Of a DNA stretch of 64,000 nt, positions 61,452-64,000 are shown in pieces. Source of the DNA: Minicystis rosea (GTDB lineage: Bacteria > Myxococcota_A > Polyangia > Polyangiales > Polyangiaceae); NCBI GenBank assembly GCA_001931535.1, contig CP016211.1, positions 10,090,377 to 10,154,376 on the forward strand, in the 5' to 3' direction. Both the position numbers and the translations under genes were made by a program. Under the pieces are notes generated by a model. It was not told where the DNA came from and did no database searches. It was given only the letters and a program-made list of their open reading frames with translations. Position 1 is the stretch's first letter. Each line of letters starts with the position of its first letter.

Positions 61452-62447
61452 ATGGGTAACCGAACCATCCAGGGCACGGTGTTGATCACGGGCGCGAGCG
61501 GCTTCATCGGCAGCCGGCTCAGGGACGCGCTCCTCGACGCGGGGGCCGATGTGGTGGCGCTGCGCCGGCCCGGATCGCCGGAGGCCAAGCGCGGTCGCTC
61601 GGCGGTGGTCGAGTACGACGATCGGGACGCGCTCCGCCGCCTCGTCGAAAAGGAGAAGCCCGCCTTCGTCTACCACGTGGCCGGCGCCACCAAGGGCGTC
61701 ACGTACCACGACTTCCAGCGCGCCAACGTGATGCCGACGCAAAACATGATCGACGCGCTCCGCGAAGCGTTCCCCGAGACGCGCCGCTTCGTGCACGTCT
61801 CGTCGCTCGCGTCGTATGGCCCCTCGAAGAAGGACGCTCCGCACCGGGAGACGGACTCGCGCCGTCCCATCGAGTTCTATGGGAAGAGCAAGCTCGAGGC
61901 GGAGCAGGTGCTCGAAGCGGCAGGCGACGCGGTGCCGTGGACGATCATCCGGCCCGGCGGCGTCTACGGCCCGGGCGACGTCGATTACCTGGAGCTGTTC
62001 AAGTCGGTGGAGCGCGGGCTCAACGTGTACTTCGGGAACCGCGAGCGCTGGTTCTCCACCGTGTACGTCGACGATCTGGTGCGCGCCATCCTCGACGCGG
62101 CCGAGGCCGAGGCGACGAAGGGCAAAGGCTACTTCGTCTGCGATGGCAAGCCGATCACCTGGGGCGATTACCAAGAGCACATCATCCGCGAGAGCGGCCG
62201 CCGCGTGCTGACGTTGAACCTGCCCGAGGTGCTCGTCGACATCGCCGCGGTGGGCGGCGAGCTCGCCACGCGCTTCGATAAGAAGCCTCGCCTCTTCAAC
62301 AAGCAAAAGGCGCTGATGGGCGCCCAAGAGGCTTGGACCTGCCAGCACGACGCCCTCCGCGCCGACACCGGCTACACGCCCGAGTTCGACGTGGTCGAAG
62401 GCGTGCGCCGCACGCTCGCGTGGTACCGCGAGAAGAAGTGGGTTTAG
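61452..62447 (+). CDS. NAD(P)-dependent epimerase/dehydratase (extended SDR)
   Basis: A 331-residue extended SDR. The Rossmann motif VLITGASGFIGSRLRDAL is at residues 10-27, VYHVAGATKG near 75, HVSSLASYGPS with the catalytic Ser region, and YGKSKLEAE (YxxxK). TIIRPGGVYGPGDVDYLELF and YVDDLVRAIL are typical of sugar-nucleotide or dihydroflavonol-reductase-like members. The substrate is not determinable, and no polysaccharide genes are nearby. Confidence 0.88.
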   Translation: MGNRTIQGTVLITGASGFIGSRLRDALLDAGADVVALRRPGSPEAKRGRSAVVEYDDRDALRRLVEKEKPAFVYHVAGATKGVTYHDFQRANVMPTQNMIDALREAFPETRRFVHVSSLASYGPSKKDAPHRETDSRRPIEFYGKSKLEAEQVLEAAGDAVPWTIIRPGGVYGPGDVDYLELFKSVERGLNVYFGNRERWFSTVYVDDLVRAILDAAEAEATKGKGYFVCDGKPITWGDYQEHIIRESGRRVLTLNLPEVLVDIAAVGGELATRFDKKPRLFNKQKALMGAQEAWTCQHDALRADTGYTPEFDVVEGVRRTLAWYREKKWV

Positions 62448-62477
62448 AGCCTGTCCCAGTAGACCTTCGCGCGACTA

Positions 62478-62558
62478 CCATTTCGAGTCAGCCGCGGCTG
62501 CCAACCATTGCGAGGCAGGCGCGGCTGACGTCCATTTCGAGGGGGGCGCCGGCACCCG
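62478..62558. repeat. 27-bp tandem repeat
   Basis: Three units start at 62478, 62505 and 62532, each CCATT(T/G)CGAG(T/G)CAG-CGCGGCTG or a truncated form. It lies in the 133 bp gap between the convergent epimerase and NamZ-like genes and next to GAGCCTGTCCCAGTAG (62449), which resembles an insertion-sequence end. No transposase is present. Confidence 0.55.
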
Positions 62559-62580
62559 CAATGGTGGGGCGCCGCGATCG

Positions 62581-63792
62581 CTATGCAATGGCGGCGCGCT
62601 GGGCGGCGGCGGCGGCGCGGGCCATGGTGTCGGGAAAGGCGGGATCGGGCGCGGCGGCGCGGCGGGCGATGTCGGCGGCGGGCTCGCCGGCTTCCATGGC
62701 GAGGCGGGCGTCGCCGCTGCCGAGGAGGAGATCGAGCGCGGGGATGTGGTCCACGTACTCGTAGCGATCGCTGCGGAAGCGGAAGCGCTCGGGATCTTGG
62801 CGGCGCGCGATCGCGATCAAGGCGACGTAGGTGGCCACGGGGCGGAAGGTGGCTTCGTCGGTCGGGTGGATTTGCACGCCGCCGCAGATGAGGCCGGCGT
62901 GCTTTTGGAAGGTCGGCTGGAAGGTGAGCGGACGCGCGACGAAGCCCGGCAGGCCGGTGTCGGCGAGGCCGCGCGCGAGGGCGTGGCCGTCGATCCAAGG
63001 CGCGCCGACGAGCTCGAAGGGACGCGTGGTGCCGCGGCCTTCCGAGATGTTCGTGCCTTCGAGGAGGCAGCCGCCCGGATAGACGAGGGCGGTGAGCTCG
63101 GTCGGCATGTTCGGCGACGGCATCACGAAGGGCCGATCCCACGCGGCCGCGGTGCGGGCCCGATCCCAGCCGCGCGCGGGCACGATCGCGAGCGCGCCCG
63201 ATGCACCGAGCGAGAGGCCATCACGCTCCGCGAAGAGCGCGACGATCTCGCCGACCGTGAGCGAATGACGGATGGGCATGGGCTCGAGGCCGACGAAGGA
63301 GAGGAAGCCCTCCCGCTGCGTGGCACCTTCGACCTGCGCCGCGAGGCCGCCGATGGGGTTCGGTCGATCGAGGAGGATGACCTGCACGCCCGCCTCGTGC
63401 GCGGCGCGGAGCGCGAGGAGCGCCGTCCACACGAAGGTGTAATAGCGCGAGCCGACGTCGGCGAGGTCGATGAGGAGGACGTCGAGGTCGGCGAGGTGCT
63501 CCGGCTTGGGCGAGAGATCGGAGAAGTCGTCGCCGTAGAGGCTCACGATGGGCGAGCCCGTGCGCAGATCGGTGGCCGAGGCCACGGCGACCATGTACTG
63601 CGCCTCGCCGCCGTAGCCGTGCTCGGGTCCAAAGAAGATGCGCGGCCGAATGCCGAGGCGATGCAAGACCTCGGCGGCATGGAGGAGCCCGCGATCCACG
63701 CTGGCCGGATGAGCGAGCAGCCCCACGCGGGAGGCGCGGAGGCGCGCGACGAGCGGGTCGAGCTGAGAGAGGCGATCGAGACCGACGTCCAT
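62581..63792 (-). CDS. DUF1343 protein, NamZ-like exo-beta-N-acetylmuramidase
   Basis: A 403-residue DUF1343 protein. Hallmarks: RVGLLAHPASVDR, FFGPEHGYGGEAQ, DVLLIDLADVGSRYYTFVW, LLDRPNPIGG, HSLTVGEIVALFAERD, SPNMPTELTALVYPGGCLLE, GTNISEGRGTTRPFELVGAP. Characterised NamZ removes terminal MurNAc from peptidoglycan fragments in wall recycling. No signal peptide is evident from ATG 63792, so it may act in the cytoplasm, unlike secreted NamZ proteins. In-frame sequence upstream is not protein-like and overlaps the divergent kinase start region. Confidence 0.88.
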   Translation of the reverse strand: MDVGLDRLSQLDPLVARLRASRVGLLAHPASVDRGLLHAAEVLHRLGIRPRIFFGPEHGYGGEAQYMVAVASATDLRTGSPIVSLYGDDFSDLSPKPEHLADLDVLLIDLADVGSRYYTFVWTALLALRAAHEAGVQVILLDRPNPIGGLAAQVEGATQREGFLSFVGLEPMPIRHSLTVGEIVALFAERDGLSLGASGALAIVPARGWDRARTAAAWDRPFVMPSPNMPTELTALVYPGGCLLEGTNISEGRGTTRPFELVGAPWIDGHALARGLADTGLPGFVARPLTFQPTFQKHAGLICGGVQIHPTDEATFRPVATYVALIAIARRQDPERFRFRSDRYEYVDHIPALDLLLGSGDARLAMEAGEPAADIARRAAAPDPAFPDTMARAAAAAQRAAIA

Positions 63793-63913
63793 GAAGGGGC
63801 TCCGTACTGCGACCACCGCCGGTGGTAAAGCGCCGCGCGCGGGCGATCCCACGCGAGGATCACGGCTCCTGGAACCGATCACGGGCCGCCGGCGTGGTAG
63901 CGTCCAGCCGCCC

Positions 63914-64000
63914 ATGTTGCTCGAGGTCGGACAGACCTACGCCGGTCGTTACCGCATCGCCCGCAAGATCGGCGAAGGCGCGATGGGCGCGGTGTACGAG
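63914..64000 (+). CDS. Serine/threonine protein kinase (partial, N-terminus only)
   Basis: 29 codons before the window ends: MLLEVGQTYAGRYRIARKIG then EGAMGAVYE. GxGxMGxVY is the Gly-rich ATP loop of bacterial Hanks-type kinases, abundant in Myxococcota. No more can be said from this fragment. Divergent from the NamZ-like gene. Confidence 0.88.
   Translation, partial: MLLEVGQTYAGRYRIARKIGEGAMGAVYE

Overview
The window is a 64 kb, very GC-rich stretch of a bacterial chromosome. The most likely source is a myxobacterium (Myxococcota, probably Polyangia/Sorangiineae-like). This is inferred from secreted proteins with Ser-rich linkers and MYXO-CTERM-like tails (Gly/Cys motif, hydrophobic helix, Arg cluster), cysteine-rich repeat proteins, several histidine kinase/regulator pairs including an NtrC-type regulator, a Hanks-type kinase start, many lipoproteins, and many coupled gene starts in which ATGA or GTGA overlaps the previous stop. 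There are no rRNA, tRNA, CRISPR, phage or transposase genes.

Layout. 1-2.3 kb (minus): LON-domain protein (cut by the window edge), SDR reductase, GTP cyclohydrolase I and a MerR regulator. 2.5-7.4 kb (plus): a secreted DUF2330-type protein, then molybdenum-cofactor genes moeA and mobA with an amidohydrolase. 7.4-18 kb (minus): U32 peptidase-family protein, M23 lipoprotein, a thiolase next to a 1009-residue MFE-2-like protein with three SCP2 domains, a Coq4-like protein and an OPA-type MFS transporter. 18-23 kb (plus): a globin-coupled sensor kinase with its sigma-54 regulator, then a D-aminoacylase-like hydrolase. 23-31 kb (minus): a four-gene ParA/roadblock-like/V4R-like cassette, then a sigma factor, a frameshifted FecR-like gene and secreted proteins. 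31-37 kb: trmO, a MITE-like repeat element, and a five-gene unit of three membrane-associated unknowns plus an OmpR/kinase pair. 37-44 kb: a MYXO-CTERM metalloprotease, a coiled-coil protein, panE, and an aldo/keto reductase divergent from a LysR regulator. 44-51 kb (minus): nuoL-nuoM-nuoN. 51-58 kb: ECF sigma factor, engB, a DUF971 protein, a repeat-rich region with a decayed Cys-rich gene, a frameshifted metallophosphoesterase, an AT-hook protein, a candidate structured RNA and a gene-poor region. 58-64 kb: CBM9-like lipoprotein, ffh, a Cys-rich lipoprotein, an epimerase, a NamZ-like hydrolase and the start of a Ser/Thr kinase.

Most unusual items. (1) NuoL carries a roughly 180-residue periplasmic insert with a PEGA-like segment, and NuoM carries a signal peptide plus an Ig-like N-terminal domain, so both subunits of this complex I antiporter arm appear to have extra periplasmic domains. 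(2) A roughly 298 bp element has 31 bp terminal inverted repeats (30/31 matching) around a 12-13 unit tandem array; relatives of its ends occur elsewhere in the window. (3) The four coupled genes at 23.1-26.7 kb look like a polarity or switch module. (4) A structured RNA candidate lies near 56.5 kb. (5) Two genes are each broken by one apparently missing C in a C-run.

All functional statements come from reading motifs by eye. No database search was run.
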